This document shows, piece by piece, positions 17,891 to 26,958 of a stretch of DNA of 64,000 nt. A program made the translations under genes and the position numbers. Numbering within the stretch: the stretch's first letter is position 1; each line of letters opens with the position of its first letter. The notes under the pieces were generated by a model. It did no database searches and was not told where the DNA came from. It saw only the letters and a program-made list of their open reading frames with translations. Where the stretch lies: the NCBI RefSeq assembly GCF_001315015.1, contig NZ_CP012915.1, positions 930,001 through 994,000 of the forward strand. Direction: 5' to 3'. The stretch comes from Azospirillum brasilense (GTDB lineage Bacteria > Pseudomonadota > Alphaproteobacteria > Azospirillales > Azospirillaceae).

Positions 17891-18003
17891 GAACCTTGTC
17901 CGGCGGGCCTTGTCCACCGGGGCGGAACCGATCAAGCTTCCTTAACCGGGCGGATGGCACGATACCGACCGGAACGCGCTCCACCCTGTGCAAAGGAGGC
18001 GCC

Positions 18004-19020
18004 ATGGCGGCGGACGGCGGAAACGGACAGAGTCCCGGCAATCGCTACGGCCAGCACCACCACCGGCCGCGCATCGGTCTGGCGCTGGGCGCCGGGGTGG
18101 CCCGCGGCTGGGCGCACATCGGCGTCCTGCGGGCGCTGGCGCGCTACGGGATCGAGGCGGACATCGTCTGCGGCAGTTCGGTGGGCGCGCTGGTCGGCGG
18201 TCTCCATCTCGCCGGCAAGCTCGACGCGCTGGAAGAGTGGACGCGCAGCCTCACCCGGATGAAGATCGTCGGCTATCTGGACCTGCGGCTGCGCCAGGGC
18301 GGCGGGCTGATCGGCGGTGACCGGCTGGTCGCCGAGATGCGCCACCATCTGGGCGACATCCAGATCGAAGAGCTTCCCAACCCCTTCGCCGCCATCGCCA
18401 CCGATCTGGTCACCGGGCACGAGGTGTGGATGCGCAACGGCCCGCTGGTGGACGCCCTGCGCGCCTCCTTCTCCCTGCCCGGGGTCTTTCCGCCGGTGCG
18501 CTTCGAGGGGCGCTGGATGGTCGACGGCGCCCTGGTCAACCCGGTACCGGTGTCGGCCTGCCGGGCTCTGGGCGCCCAGATGGTGATCGCCGTCAATCTG
18601 GCCGCCGACATCATCGGCAAATCGCGGCGCCCCGGCGCCGCCGTACCGACCGCGGCGGGATTCGACCTCCTGAAGCTGATCGACGAGGAGCAGGGGCCGG
18701 ATGGTGAATCCAAATCCCGTGCCAGCTTCCGCGTGCCCATCGGCGCGTTGAGCCGCCGCATCTTCCGACGCGATTACGAGGGGCCGAGCCTGTTCGGCGT
18801 CATGGTCTCCTCGCTGGGCATCGTCACCGACCGCATCGCGCGGTCCCGTCTGGCGGGCGAGCCGCCGGACGTGCACATCACGCCGCGACTGGGGCACATC
18901 GGCCTGTCGGAGTTCGACCGGGCGGAGGACTGCATCCGCGAGGGGGAGGCGGCGGTCGAGCGCGTCCTCCCTGACCTTCAGGACGCGTTGAGGGTGTTCG
19001 GTTACGCGCCCCCGGTCTGA
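18004..19020 (+). CDS. Patatin-like phospholipase (RssA type)
   Basis: 338 residues from ATG 18004, which has a perfect AAAGGAGG site. The patatin elements are all present: oxyanion loop GAGVARGWAHIG, nucleophile elbow CGSSVGAL, and the second dyad member in MVDGALVNPVP. There is no signal peptide, so it should act on the inner face of the membrane as a lipid acyl hydrolase. The C-terminal 90 residues (ARSRLAGEPPDVHITPRLGHIGL) match the RssA branch. It is divergent from the exporter gene. Confidence 0.92.
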   Translation: MAADGGNGQSPGNRYGQHHHRPRIGLALGAGVARGWAHIGVLRALARYGIEADIVCGSSVGALVGGLHLAGKLDALEEWTRSLTRMKIVGYLDLRLRQGGGLIGGDRLVAEMRHHLGDIQIEELPNPFAAIATDLVTGHEVWMRNGPLVDALRASFSLPGVFPPVRFEGRWMVDGALVNPVPVSACRALGAQMVIAVNLAADIIGKSRRPGAAVPTAAGFDLLKLIDEEQGPDGESKSRASFRVPIGALSRRIFRRDYEGPSLFGVMVSSLGIVTDRIARSRLAGEPPDVHITPRLGHIGLSEFDRAEDCIREGEAAVERVLPDLQDALRVFGYAPPV

Positions 19021-19034
19021 GCGGCGCCAAGCGG

Positions 19035-19349
19035 TCAGGCGGTCAGGTCGACCGCCGCGCCGCGCCGGTCCTTCTCGCCGGACAATTGGCGCTTCAGCTC
19101 CTCGGCGATCTGCTTCTCGACGGCGGCGCGCTTCTCCGCCGGCATGGACGCGAGGGACTCCTCGTCCAGCTTCATGCGGGCGAGAATCTGGTCCCGGATG
19201 CGTTGGGCCGGTGACTTCCGCGCCTCCTTGAGGAAGGCGTCGGCGGCGCTGACTCCGCTTGCCTCCTTCTCCGGTTCGGTCTTCTCGTTCTGTGCCGTGA
19301 ACTTGGCGACGACGCGGGAGACGTTGCTGATATAGTTGGAGATTTGCAT
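19035..19349 (-). CDS. Small conserved hypothetical protein, 104 aa
   Basis: Start ATG 19349 (MQISNYISNVSRVVAKF). The protein is highly charged and helical with no membrane span. The second half (SPAQRIRDQILARMKLDEES, then MPAEKRAAVEKQIAEELKRQL) is amphipathic, the kind of sequence that forms a helical hairpin or coiled coil. I do not recognise a domain. It lies alone, convergent with the patatin gene. Confidence 0.6.
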   Translation of the reverse strand: MQISNYISNVSRVVAKFTAQNEKTEPEKEASGVSAADAFLKEARKSPAQRIRDQILARMKLDEESLASMPAEKRAAVEKQIAEELKRQLSGEKDRRGAAVDLTA

Positions 19350-19529
19350 GACGGTTTCTCGTGACCGATGGGCTGGAGATCCGACAAGCAAGTTTTGTGC
19401 AACCTTAAATATGCTTGGCAATCAACGTCATAAGTGGGAATTCTGATGGCGTGGATGTGCCGGGCGGCAAAAATGACCGGCACATGATCTGCCGGCTTCC
19501 GGTTCCGGCCCCTTCCGCTGAGACGACGC

Positions 19530-20060
19530 ATGGACCCCATCACCACCGACCGCCTGATCCTGAGGCCCTTCCGGGAGGGGGACGCGCCCGACCTGCTCGC
19601 CTATCTGCGTCACCCCAGGGCGAGTTGCTTTCTCTCGCTCAAGCTGGACGATCTCGACGCGGCCGCCGCGGAGGTGGAAACGCGCAGCCGAAGCGACGAG
19701 CACATCGCCGTGTGCCTGCGCAGCACCGGCCGGGTGATCGGCGACGTGTTCCAGGTGCCCGAGCCGCCGGACACCCACACTGTCGGCTGGAACTTCAACG
19801 CGGATTTTGCCGGGGCCGGATACGCCGCGGAGGCCGCGCGCGCCCTCTTCGACCATCTGTTCACGGTGAAGCAGGCCCGCCGCCTCTACGCCTATGTCGA
19901 GGATACCAACGTCGCGTCGCAGCGCCTGTGCGAAAGGCTCGGCATGAGGAAGGAAGGTCTGTTCGTGGAATTCATATCCTTCGAGACGGATGGCGACGGA
20001 CATCCCATCTTCGAGAACACGATGCAGTACGCCATCCTGCGCAAGGAATGGCGCGCCTGA
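19530..20060 (+). CDS. GNAT-family N-acetyltransferase (RimJ/RimL-like)
   Basis: 176 residues. TDRLILRPFREGDAPDL opens the domain as in RimJ/RimL enzymes; WNFNADFAGAGYAAEAARAL is the acetyl-CoA pyrophosphate loop (motif A) and AYVEDTNVASQRLCERLGMRKEG the downstream motif. It should transfer acetyl to an amine of a protein N-terminus or small molecule. No partner gene is nearby, so the substrate stays open. Confidence 0.9.
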   Translation: MDPITTDRLILRPFREGDAPDLLAYLRHPRASCFLSLKLDDLDAAAAEVETRSRSDEHIAVCLRSTGRVIGDVFQVPEPPDTHTVGWNFNADFAGAGYAAEAARALFDHLFTVKQARRLYAYVEDTNVASQRLCERLGMRKEGLFVEFISFETDGDGHPIFENTMQYAILRKEWRA

Positions 20061-20100
20061 AAAAACGAAAGCGCGCCGCGCCTGATCGGCGCGACGCGCT
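20061..20100 (-). terminator. Intrinsic terminator of the small lipoprotein gene
   Basis: Read on the minus strand, a 13-bp stem (AGCGCGTCGCGCC, one G-U pair) with loop GATCA is followed by TTCGTTTTTT, the form of a Rho-independent terminator. It ends transcription from 20317. The A-rich side gives no T-run in the plus direction, so it should work one way only. Confidence 0.85.
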
Positions 20101-20137
20101 TGTCGCAATCGGCAACGGATGTACCCGTTGCGTCCGG

Positions 20138-20317
20138 TCAGCGATCCAGAGCCGTGCCCAGCGCGGCGCCGCCCAGGCCACCGATGATGGCGCCACGCTT
20201 GCCGTCCACCGCGTAGCCGCCCGCGGCGCCAGCCGTGCCGCCAACCACGCCGCCGGTCGAACAGGCCGCGAGCGTCAACAGCGCAATGGCGGTCCCGATC
20301 AGGCGCAAACGAGACAT
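20138..20317 (-). CDS. Small glycine-zipper lipoprotein, 59 aa
   Basis: The signal MSRLRLIGTAIALLTLAAC ends in a lipobox (L-A-A-C), so the mature protein is a lipid-anchored peptide of about 40 residues. It is a glycine zipper (GGVVGGTAGAAGG ... GAIIGGLGGAALG) like those of osmotically induced lipoproteins. A GAGGG ribosome site precedes ATG 20317 and an intrinsic terminator follows, so it is its own transcription unit. Confidence 0.85.
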   Translation of the reverse strand: MSRLRLIGTAIALLTLAACSTGGVVGGTAGAAGGYAVDGKRGAIIGGLGGAALGTALDR

Positions 20318-20456
20318 GTCCAAACCCTCCTTGTGGTGCTTCTCGCCCCTATAAACAGGCGAGAAGGCGATTTGCTTCCACGACACCGCGATTCCGTCGG
20401 GAATCCACCGTTGGATAAGGACGAAAGAGGGATATCAGGCCCGTTCGGGCACCGTT

Positions 20457-21308
20457 TCAGAACAGAACACGGGTTCCGACGCGCAGCATCGTGCTGTCGG
20501 ACGGGTCTCCGCTGTAGGTCATCGTGCCCAGATCGGCGGTGACGCTGACCTTCGGCGACATGCGGAACCGCAGGCCCGTGGACCAAGCCTCCTGCGGGGC
20601 CTCGGCGCCGACCTGGCTGTGGGCCAGCCGCCCCATGACCGTCCAGCCTCGCAATGGCGTGCCCTGCTCCAGATAGAGGCCGGCGTTGAGCGTCCGGCGC
20701 GCCGCGCCGTCGTCGGGCAACTGCTCGCGATAGCCGGCGCCAACCGTGACGCCGGGCAGCGTCACCTGCCCGCCAACCACCCAGGACCGGCGGGGCGTGC
20801 CACGGTCCTTGGCGACGGCGGCCTTGCCCGCGCCGGCGGTGATGCGCAGCCGGGCCTTGCCCAGCCGGCCGTCGTGCCGCACGACGCCCTCCACCACATG
20901 GCGGGCGAGCGGATCGGCCGCACCCAGCTCCGTCCGCACGGGTGTGTAGCCGAGACCGATGTTGAACCCGTGCAGGCGCGGCGAATAATAAGTCGCCCGG
21001 GCGTCCGGCCCGCCGAACGCGCCGTCGTTCATGAAAACCGGGTCGGAGAACCATTGGTCGCGCACCGGCGTGGTCACCACCATCCGGCGCGACGCGCTTT
21101 CCGTCTGGCCGACCTCCAGGGCGCCCCAGCCGCCGAGATCGATGGCCTTCTTGTCGAACCGGATCGGTGTGGCACCGCCGCCGGCCGCCGTGCGGTCCAG
21201 GTCGGGCAAGGCTCCCGCCGTCGCCGCGGCGGAGGACAGGACAAGCATCAGGGTTGCGAGGGGCAGGGATACGAAGGGAGGTGTCGGAATACGCCGTGTA
21301 CGAAACAT
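20457..21308 (-). CDS. Outer-membrane beta-barrel protein (porin-like)
   Basis: 283 residues from ATG 21308 with GAGGGG upstream. A signal peptide (core LATLMLVLSSAAATAG) leads into alternating polar/hydrophobic strands such as GFNIGLGYTP, LNAGLYLEQG and WSTGLRFRM. The chain ends in a strand finishing with Phe (MLRVGTRVLF), the usual BAM recognition signal. It resembles Gram-negative porins in outline. The small lipoprotein gene lies downstream but has its own transcription signals. Confidence 0.75.
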   Translation of the reverse strand: MFRTRRIPTPPFVSLPLATLMLVLSSAAATAGALPDLDRTAAGGGATPIRFDKKAIDLGGWGALEVGQTESASRRMVVTTPVRDQWFSDPVFMNDGAFGGPDARATYYSPRLHGFNIGLGYTPVRTELGAADPLARHVVEGVVRHDGRLGKARLRITAGAGKAAVAKDRGTPRRSWVVGGQVTLPGVTVGAGYREQLPDDGAARRTLNAGLYLEQGTPLRGWTVMGRLAHSQVGAEAPQEAWSTGLRFRMSPKVSVTADLGTMTYSGDPSDSTMLRVGTRVLF

Positions 21309-21356
21309 GAAATGCCCCTCGCCCGTTGCATTAACCCGGAAGGATTGTAGCCCGCT

Positions 21357-21371
21357 GCAATGCTGCATTGC
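21357..21371. repeat. Intergenic palindrome GCAATGC-T-GCATTGC
   Basis: Perfect 7-bp arms around one central base, within the 190 bp separating the divergent porin and antiporter genes. Nearly the same motif (CAATGCTGCAT followed by C/T and GC) occurs on the minus strand around 57657-57670, so it may be a regulator site used more than once. Confidence 0.5.
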
Positions 21372-21498
21372 GGGAGACATTTCTGTATTATTTTAGGAAC
21401 ATTGGGAAATTTTGGTCGCTGCGTTGCACTCGTGCCCAAGAATTGCCAAAATCGGATGACCGCAAAGGCGGCATCACTCCCTTCCCGGCGCGAGGACT

Positions 21499-23388
21499 AT
21501 GGAGACGGCGAGCACCATCATCCTGATCGGATCGTCGCTGCTGATCGTCAGCATCCTGACCAGCTATCTGGCGCTGCGGATCGGCACACCGCTGCTGCTG
21601 ATCTTCCTGGGCGTCGGGCTGTTCGCCGGGATCGACGGCATCGGGGGCATCAGCTTCAACGACGCAAACAGCGCCTTTTTGATCGGCTCCATCGCGCTCG
21701 CCGTGATCCTCTTCGAAAGCGGCCTGGACACCAAGCTGTCGAGCTACCGTGCCGCCGCCTGGCCGGCGCTCAGCCTCGCCACCTTCGGGGTCGCCATCAC
21801 CTCCGGGGTCGTCGGAGTCGCCGCGCATTTTCTGCTGGGCCTGCCCTGGATCGAATCCTTCCTGGTCGGCGCGGCGGTCAGCTCCACCGACGCGGCGGCG
21901 GTGTTCTTCCTGCTGCGGGTCGGCGGGATCACCATCCGCGACCGCGTGCGCTCGACGTTGGAGATCGAGTCCGGCAGCAACGACCCGACGGCCATCCTGC
22001 TGACCGCCATGCTGGTGGAGGCGGCGCTGCACGGCTGGGGAACGCCGCTGGAACTGGCCGGCTTCCTGGTCAAGCAGATCGCCGGCGGGGCGGTTCTGGG
22101 CGTCCTGGGCGGGGCCGGGCTGGCCGCCTTCATCAACAAGGCCCGCCTCGACCCCGGCCTGAACCCGGTGGTCACCCTGGCCTTCGCCCTGTTCCTGTTC
22201 GCCGGAACGAACGAGCTGGGGGGCAGCGGCTTCCTGGCCGTCTACGCCGCCGGCCTTGTCGCCGGAAACGTGAAGCTGCGCGGGGCGCTGGGCCTGCGCC
22301 AGTTCCATTCGGGCCTGACTTGGCTCAGCCAGATCGTCATGTTCGTCATGCTGGGCCTGTTCGCCACCCCGCATGATTTCAGGGCGATCGCCCTGCCCGC
22401 CCTGGCGCTTGCCGCCCTGCTGATTCTGCTGGCGCGCCCGCTGGCGGTGTGGCTGTGCCTGCTGCCATTCCGCTTTTCGGCCAACGAGAAGACTTTCATG
22501 GCCTGGGTTGGGCTGCGCGGCGCGGTGTCGATGCTGCTGGCACTGGTGCCGATCCTCGGCGAGTTGCCGGGCGGACAGGTGATCTTCAACACGGCCTTCC
22601 TGGTGGTGATCGTGTCGCTGGCGGTGCAGGGCTGGACCATCGGCCCGATGGCGCGCTGGCTGAAGCTGATCGTTCCGCCTCGGCGCGGCCCGGTCGAGCG
22701 GTTCGAGCTGGAACTGCCCGGCGGGGCCGACCAGGAGATGGTCGCCTACACCGTCCACCCCAAGAGCCCCGCCGCCCGTGGCCAGCGCACGCCGCGCTTC
22801 GCCCGCCCGTCCCTGGTCATCCGCGACGGGCGCGTGGTGCCGCTGCACAAGGCGCGGACGCTCCAGGCCGGGGACATGGTCTATCTGTTCACCCCGCCCA
22901 GCCAACTGCCGCTGATCGACAAGCTGTTCGCCGAGAGCCGCCCTCTGGATCAGGACGACCGTGCCTTTTACGGCGATCTGGCGCTGAACCCCGACGCGAC
23001 GGTGGAGCAGATCGCCGAGATGTACGGCCTGCCCCTGTCGCTGGCGAACGCCCAGCGCTCCCTGCGCGACCTGCTGCGCAACGAGTTCGGCGGCGCCTGC
23101 GAGCTGGGCGACCGGATGCGCATGGGCAGCGTTGAACTGATCGTCCGCGACATGCAGGACGGTCAGATCACCTCGGTCGGGCTCGCGCTGGAGCCGTCGG
23201 CGATGGACAAGCCCCGCGTTCCGCTGTTCCAGGGCCCGGAACGGCTTTGGCAGACGATCCTGTCATGGTGGTCGAAACGCTCCTTCCGCCGCTGGCAGCG
23301 CCGGGAAACCCGCCGCGAGCGCCTGCCCGCCCGCGCCATCGAGACACCCGCCTTGGCCGGGAAGGAGCCGGAACGGCTGGAGGGATGA
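21499..23388 (+). CDS. cvrA: Potassium/proton antiporter (NhaP2/CvrA, CPA1 family)
   Basis: 629 residues. Twelve or so membrane segments occupy residues 1-390, with the CPA1 core ESFLVGAAVSSTDAAAVF and ESGSNDPTAILL (the paired Asn-Asp of the transport site). A cytoplasmic part follows: a TrkA-C domain (PSLVIRDGRVVPL ... AGDMVYLF) and a CorC/HlyC-type C-terminal domain (LALNPDATVEQIAEMYGLPL). This is the layout of NhaP2, which exchanges K+ for H+ at the inner membrane, with the soluble part sensing ions or nucleotides. Confidence 0.92.
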   Translation: METASTIILIGSSLLIVSILTSYLALRIGTPLLLIFLGVGLFAGIDGIGGISFNDANSAFLIGSIALAVILFESGLDTKLSSYRAAAWPALSLATFGVAITSGVVGVAAHFLLGLPWIESFLVGAAVSSTDAAAVFFLLRVGGITIRDRVRSTLEIESGSNDPTAILLTAMLVEAALHGWGTPLELAGFLVKQIAGGAVLGVLGGAGLAAFINKARLDPGLNPVVTLAFALFLFAGTNELGGSGFLAVYAAGLVAGNVKLRGALGLRQFHSGLTWLSQIVMFVMLGLFATPHDFRAIALPALALAALLILLARPLAVWLCLLPFRFSANEKTFMAWVGLRGAVSMLLALVPILGELPGGQVIFNTAFLVVIVSLAVQGWTIGPMARWLKLIVPPRRGPVERFELELPGGADQEMVAYTVHPKSPAARGQRTPRFARPSLVIRDGRVVPLHKARTLQAGDMVYLFTPPSQLPLIDKLFAESRPLDQDDRAFYGDLALNPDATVEQIAEMYGLPLSLANAQRSLRDLLRNEFGGACELGDRMRMGSVELIVRDMQDGQITSVGLALEPSAMDKPRVPLFQGPERLWQTILSWWSKRSFRRWQRRETRRERLPARAIETPALAGKEPERLEG

Positions 23389-23413
23389 CCCTCCCCGTCC
23401 CTCCCGCCGGGCC

Positions 23414-25549
23414 TCAGGCCATTGCGGGCTGTTGGGCGCGGATCATCGCCGCGAAGGCGTCGGGGGCGGCGGGGCGACCGAACAGATAGCCTTGGAGCAG
23501 GTCGCAGCCGACGGACACCAGGAAGTCGCGCTGCTCCTCCGTCTCGACCCCCTCGGCCACCGTGACGAGGCCAAGACCGTGCGCCATGCCGACCGCGGCG
23601 CGGACCAGCGCCCCGTTCTTCAGGTTGTCCGGAATGTCCGCCATGAAGGCGCGGTCGATCTTCAGCTTCGACACAGGAAGCTGCTGCACGTAGCTGAGCG
23701 ACGAGTAGCCCGAGCCAAAGTCGTCGATGGCCACCTGGACGTCGATGGCCTCCAATTCCGTCAGGGTCTGCACGGCGGCCTTCAGATCGCGCACCGCGGC
23801 CTGCTCGGTGATCTCCAACCCCAGACGCCCCCGCAGTTCAGGATGACGCCCCAGCAGCTCCTCAAGGCGGGCGCTGAGGTTGCCGCGCAGGAACTGCGGA
23901 CCCGAAATGTTGATGAATATCTGATTGGGCAGGGTACCCGCCGGCTCCCACACCGCCATCTGCTCGACGACGGCGTTCAGCACCCAGTCGGTGATGGGAA
24001 CGATCAGGCCGCTTTCCTCGGCAACCGGGATAAATTCGCCGGGAGAGACCGCACCCAGCGTGTGCTGGTTCCAGCGCAGCAGCGCCTCAGCCCCTACGAT
24101 CCGGCCGGAACGGGCCTCCACGATGGGTTGGTAGGCCATGTGCAGCTCGTTCCGCTCGATGGCATGGGCGAGATGCATGGTCAGGAACATGCGCCGGGTC
24201 GCCGCCGCGGCCATCTCCGGGGTGTAGAAGCAGACGGCGTTGCCGCCGTTGTGCTGCGCGGCCTGAAGCGCCAGCTTGGCCTTGGCGTTCAGCTCCTCCA
24301 GCGTGCGGATGTCGGCGTCCTGCACCGCGGCGCCGATGGACAGGCGCAGCCGCACCCAATGCCGGTCGGCGTAGATGGAGGCGGTCAGCCGATCATGCAA
24401 CAGGTCGGCCAGGGTCTCCGCCTGCTCCGCGCTTTCCACGCGGGACAGGGCGGCGAATTCGTCGGCGGCGATGCGGCAGACGTAGGTCTGCTGCGGCAGC
24501 ACCTCCGTCACGCGGCTGACCATCGCCTTCAGCGCGGCGTCGCCGACATGGAAACCGAACGCCTCGTTGATGTCGCTGAACTGGTCGACGTCGAGCGCGT
24601 AGAGCGCGAACAGGCCGCCCTCCTGGCCGGGAAAGGGCGCAGCCAGCACGGCCTCGCACTCCTCCAGGAAGGCGGTGCGGGTCAGAACGCCGGTCAACGG
24701 ATCGTGCCGGGCGAGATAGGTCGCTTTCTGCTCCGCCGCCAGCCGCTCCGAGATGTCGCGAATGATGCCGACAAACACGACATCGCGCGCCAAGCGGGCC
24801 TGGCCGACGCTGAGATGGATCGGGAACACCGCGCCGTCCTTGCGCCGTCCCAGCGCGTCGCGCCCGATGCCGATGATCTTGGCGCGATCCGTCTCCAGGT
24901 AGCTGCCGATGTACTTGTCATGGTCGCGGGAGAAGGGCGGCGGCATCAGAACGGAAACGTTCCGGCCGATCAGTTCCTCCTCATCATAGCCGAACAGGTC
25001 GCGGCAGGACCGGTTGACCGTGCGGATGATGCCGTTGCGGTCCGCCACCACCACGCCATCCACCGCCGCGTCGAGCAGCGTCGTCACGAAGGGGTCGCGG
25101 CGCAGGACGAAATCGGCGACACGGGCCGGGTCGGTCACGTCCTGGAACAGCCCGAGAAAGCCTTGCCCGCCGTCGCCGGTGCGGTGGGGAAGGACGCAGC
25201 CGGTCAGGACACCACGCCCGCCGTCCGCGCGCTCGACCTCGCAATCCACCGGAGCGGCTTCCCCGGTCTGTCCGGAGCGGTCCAACGCCTGCACGATGGA
25301 GCGCGCCAGAGGATGGTCGAATTCGGCAAGGCACCGCCCCGCCAGATCTTCGGGCGAGGTCCGCAACACGGCGGCGAAGGCCGGATTGGCGAACAGGCAG
25401 CGCCGCCCGGCGTCGGCGTAGACCAACGCGAAGGACGCTTGATGCATCAGGCTTTCGGCCAGCGACGCCAGAAACGCCGATGTCGTCGGCATTGCCGGTG
25501 CGGACGAGCCGTCAGGCCCCTGATGCTCTGCCGGAGACACGTTGACCAA
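23414..25549 (-). CDS. PAS-PAS-GGDEF-EAL c-di-GMP phosphodiesterase with FixL-type PAS (DosP-like layout)
   Basis: Up to 711 residues. The first PAS is at about 30-145 and the second at about 150-270, holding His210 (RDHDKY) and Arg230 (IIGIGR) in the exact FixL haem spacing. The GGDEF motif is degenerate (AADEF, 361-365), so cyclase activity is unlikely. The EAL domain is complete (AEALLRW, LEITEQ, DDFGSGYSSL, EGVETEEQ, QGYLFGRP). This is the order of E. coli DosP, an O2-regulated c-di-GMP hydrolase, except that here the second PAS carries the ligands. The outer start is TTG; GTG 25540 and ATG 25492 are alternatives, none with a good ribosome site. Confidence 0.9.
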   Translation of the reverse strand: MVNVSPAEHQGPDGSSAPAMPTTSAFLASLAESLMHQASFALVYADAGRRCLFANPAFAAVLRTSPEDLAGRCLAEFDHPLARSIVQALDRSGQTGEAAPVDCEVERADGGRGVLTGCVLPHRTGDGGQGFLGLFQDVTDPARVADFVLRRDPFVTTLLDAAVDGVVVADRNGIIRTVNRSCRDLFGYDEEELIGRNVSVLMPPPFSRDHDKYIGSYLETDRAKIIGIGRDALGRRKDGAVFPIHLSVGQARLARDVVFVGIIRDISERLAAEQKATYLARHDPLTGVLTRTAFLEECEAVLAAPFPGQEGGLFALYALDVDQFSDINEAFGFHVGDAALKAMVSRVTEVLPQQTYVCRIAADEFAALSRVESAEQAETLADLLHDRLTASIYADRHWVRLRLSIGAAVQDADIRTLEELNAKAKLALQAAQHNGGNAVCFYTPEMAAAATRRMFLTMHLAHAIERNELHMAYQPIVEARSGRIVGAEALLRWNQHTLGAVSPGEFIPVAEESGLIVPITDWVLNAVVEQMAVWEPAGTLPNQIFINISGPQFLRGNLSARLEELLGRHPELRGRLGLEITEQAAVRDLKAAVQTLTELEAIDVQVAIDDFGSGYSSLSYVQQLPVSKLKIDRAFMADIPDNLKNGALVRAAVGMAHGLGLVTVAEGVETEEQRDFLVSVGCDLLQGYLFGRPAAPDAFAAMIRAQQPAMA

Positions 25550-25807
25550 AACCGTACCCGCTCACCAAGGCGACCCCGAGGCTCGACACGAGGCCCGATA
25601 CCCAGGGGTGCACAAAAACCGAGTTGTCATTATGACGGCTTGCGAAGCATTTTCCAACAAATTGCGGCGAAATCACAACATCTGTTGCATCCCCCACTCC
25701 CCCCACCACAACCCTGGGCAGGAGAACACAGCCCCGTCTCACCCGAAGGAACGGCCTCGGCAACGGAATCCAACCCTCTAGGACCTACGCCTTTCGATAT
25801 ACACCAC

Positions 25808-25837
25808 AAAGGGGAGGGAGGCAACAAGCCCCCCTTT
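25808..25837 (-). terminator. Probable rpoH terminator hairpin
   Basis: AAAGGGG...CCCCTTT arms lie around a central GGCAACAAGCC segment and overlap the rpoH stop codon. The stem is long but only a short T-rich tract follows on the minus strand. Confidence 0.5.
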
Positions 25838-26711
25838 ACGCCGCTGCGGCGAGTTCCCGCACCCGCTGGGACAGCTTCTGAAAAGCGCGCTCCTCGATCT
25901 GGCGGATGCGCTCACGGCTGACACCGTAGACGGCGGCCAGATCCTCCAGCGTCTTCGGCGACGGGCTGAGGCGGCGGGCGGTCAGGATGTCGCGCTCGCG
26001 GTCCTTCAGCACCGCCATCGCGTCGCGCAGCAGGGCGCTGCGGTGCATCGCCTCATCGCGCTCCAGCAGGCTGTCCTCGGCATTCGGGCGCTCGTCGGGC
26101 AGGAAGTCCTGCATCTCCGCGGTCCCCTCCCCGGCGGAGAGCGGCGCGTTCAGCGAGGCGACCGGCTGGACGAAGCGGCGGTTCACCGCCACCACGTCGC
26201 TTTCCGGAACGTCGAGTTCCCGGGCGATGCGGGACACGCTTTCCGGCTTCAAATCGCCGTTGCCGAACTCGCCCAGTTTGCGCTTCAGGCGGGACAAGCC
26301 GAAGAAGAGCTTTTTCTGGGCGCCGGTGGTGCCCAGCTTCACGAGGCTCCAGGAGCGCAGGATGTATTCCTGGATGGAGGCCTTGATCCACCACATCGCG
26401 TAAGTGGAGAGGCGGAAGCCGCGGTCCGGCTCGAACTTGCGGACGGCGGTCATCAGGCCGATGTTGCCCTCGCCGACCAGATCGGTCATGGGCAGACCAT
26501 AGCCGCGGAAGCCGGTGGCGATCTTGACGACCAGGCGCAGATGGCTGGTCACCAGCTTGCGGGCCGCCTCCATGTCGCCATGCTGGCGCCACGCGGTGGC
26601 CAGCACATACTCCTCCTCCGCACCCAGAACGGGGAAGCGGTGGATCTGCTCGATGTAACGGGACAGCGACTCGCCGGGAAAGGGCGTGGTCAGTGCCAAT
26701 GCGGTGCTCAT
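25836..26711 (-). CDS. rpoH: Heat-shock sigma factor RpoH (sigma-32)
   Basis: 291 residues, standard length. Region 2 (DLVGEGNIGLMTAVRKFEP, then RLSTYAMWWIKASIQEYIL) and region 4 (TLEDLAAVYGVSRERIRQIE) are complete, and the RpoH box AQKKLFFGLSRLK starts near residue 131, distinguishing it from RpoD/RpoS. It directs RNA polymerase to chaperone and protease genes. The ATG at 26711 has AAGAGGA upstream. It stands alone with about 250 bp of 5' non-coding DNA. Alphaproteobacteria often keep two rpoH genes, so this may be one of several. Confidence 0.95.
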   Translation of the reverse strand: MSTALALTTPFPGESLSRYIEQIHRFPVLGAEEEYVLATAWRQHGDMEAARKLVTSHLRLVVKIATGFRGYGLPMTDLVGEGNIGLMTAVRKFEPDRGFRLSTYAMWWIKASIQEYILRSWSLVKLGTTGAQKKLFFGLSRLKRKLGEFGNGDLKPESVSRIARELDVPESDVVAVNRRFVQPVASLNAPLSAGEGTAEMQDFLPDERPNAEDSLLERDEAMHRSALLRDAMAVLKDRERDILTARRLSPSPKTLEDLAAVYGVSRERIRQIEERAFQKLSQRVRELAAAA

Positions 26712-26958
26712 GTCACATCCTCTTGAAAGCGATATGACCCAATTCGCCGGTCCCCGTGATGAGCGGCCGGCGCCCTCCTTGTGAAGGCAGCATCAGTTTA
26801 CGCGGACGGAACGCCAAGTCAACGCCGTGTGTCTGCGCATGGCGGGTGCCTTGACCTATATGCATGGCGGCCCCAGCCCATAAACGGAGCGTAAACCAGC
26901 CGTGCCTTATTCAAGTCGGCAAAACCCCAAGCACCGACTCATGAGAGGGCAGACTCTG

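Noticed and set aside
23432-25921. 829-codon open frame on the plus strand
   Set aside because: It is antisense to the PAS-GGDEF-EAL gene, whose protein has complete domain motifs; the plus frame gives His/Arg/Gln-rich sequence typical of third-position bias at high G+C.
26714-26732. CTTGAA followed by CCCAAT on the plus strand, resembling a sigma-32 promoter
   Set aside because: Spacing is about 10 bp, shorter than the usual 12-14, and the nearest plus gene is over 200 bp away.
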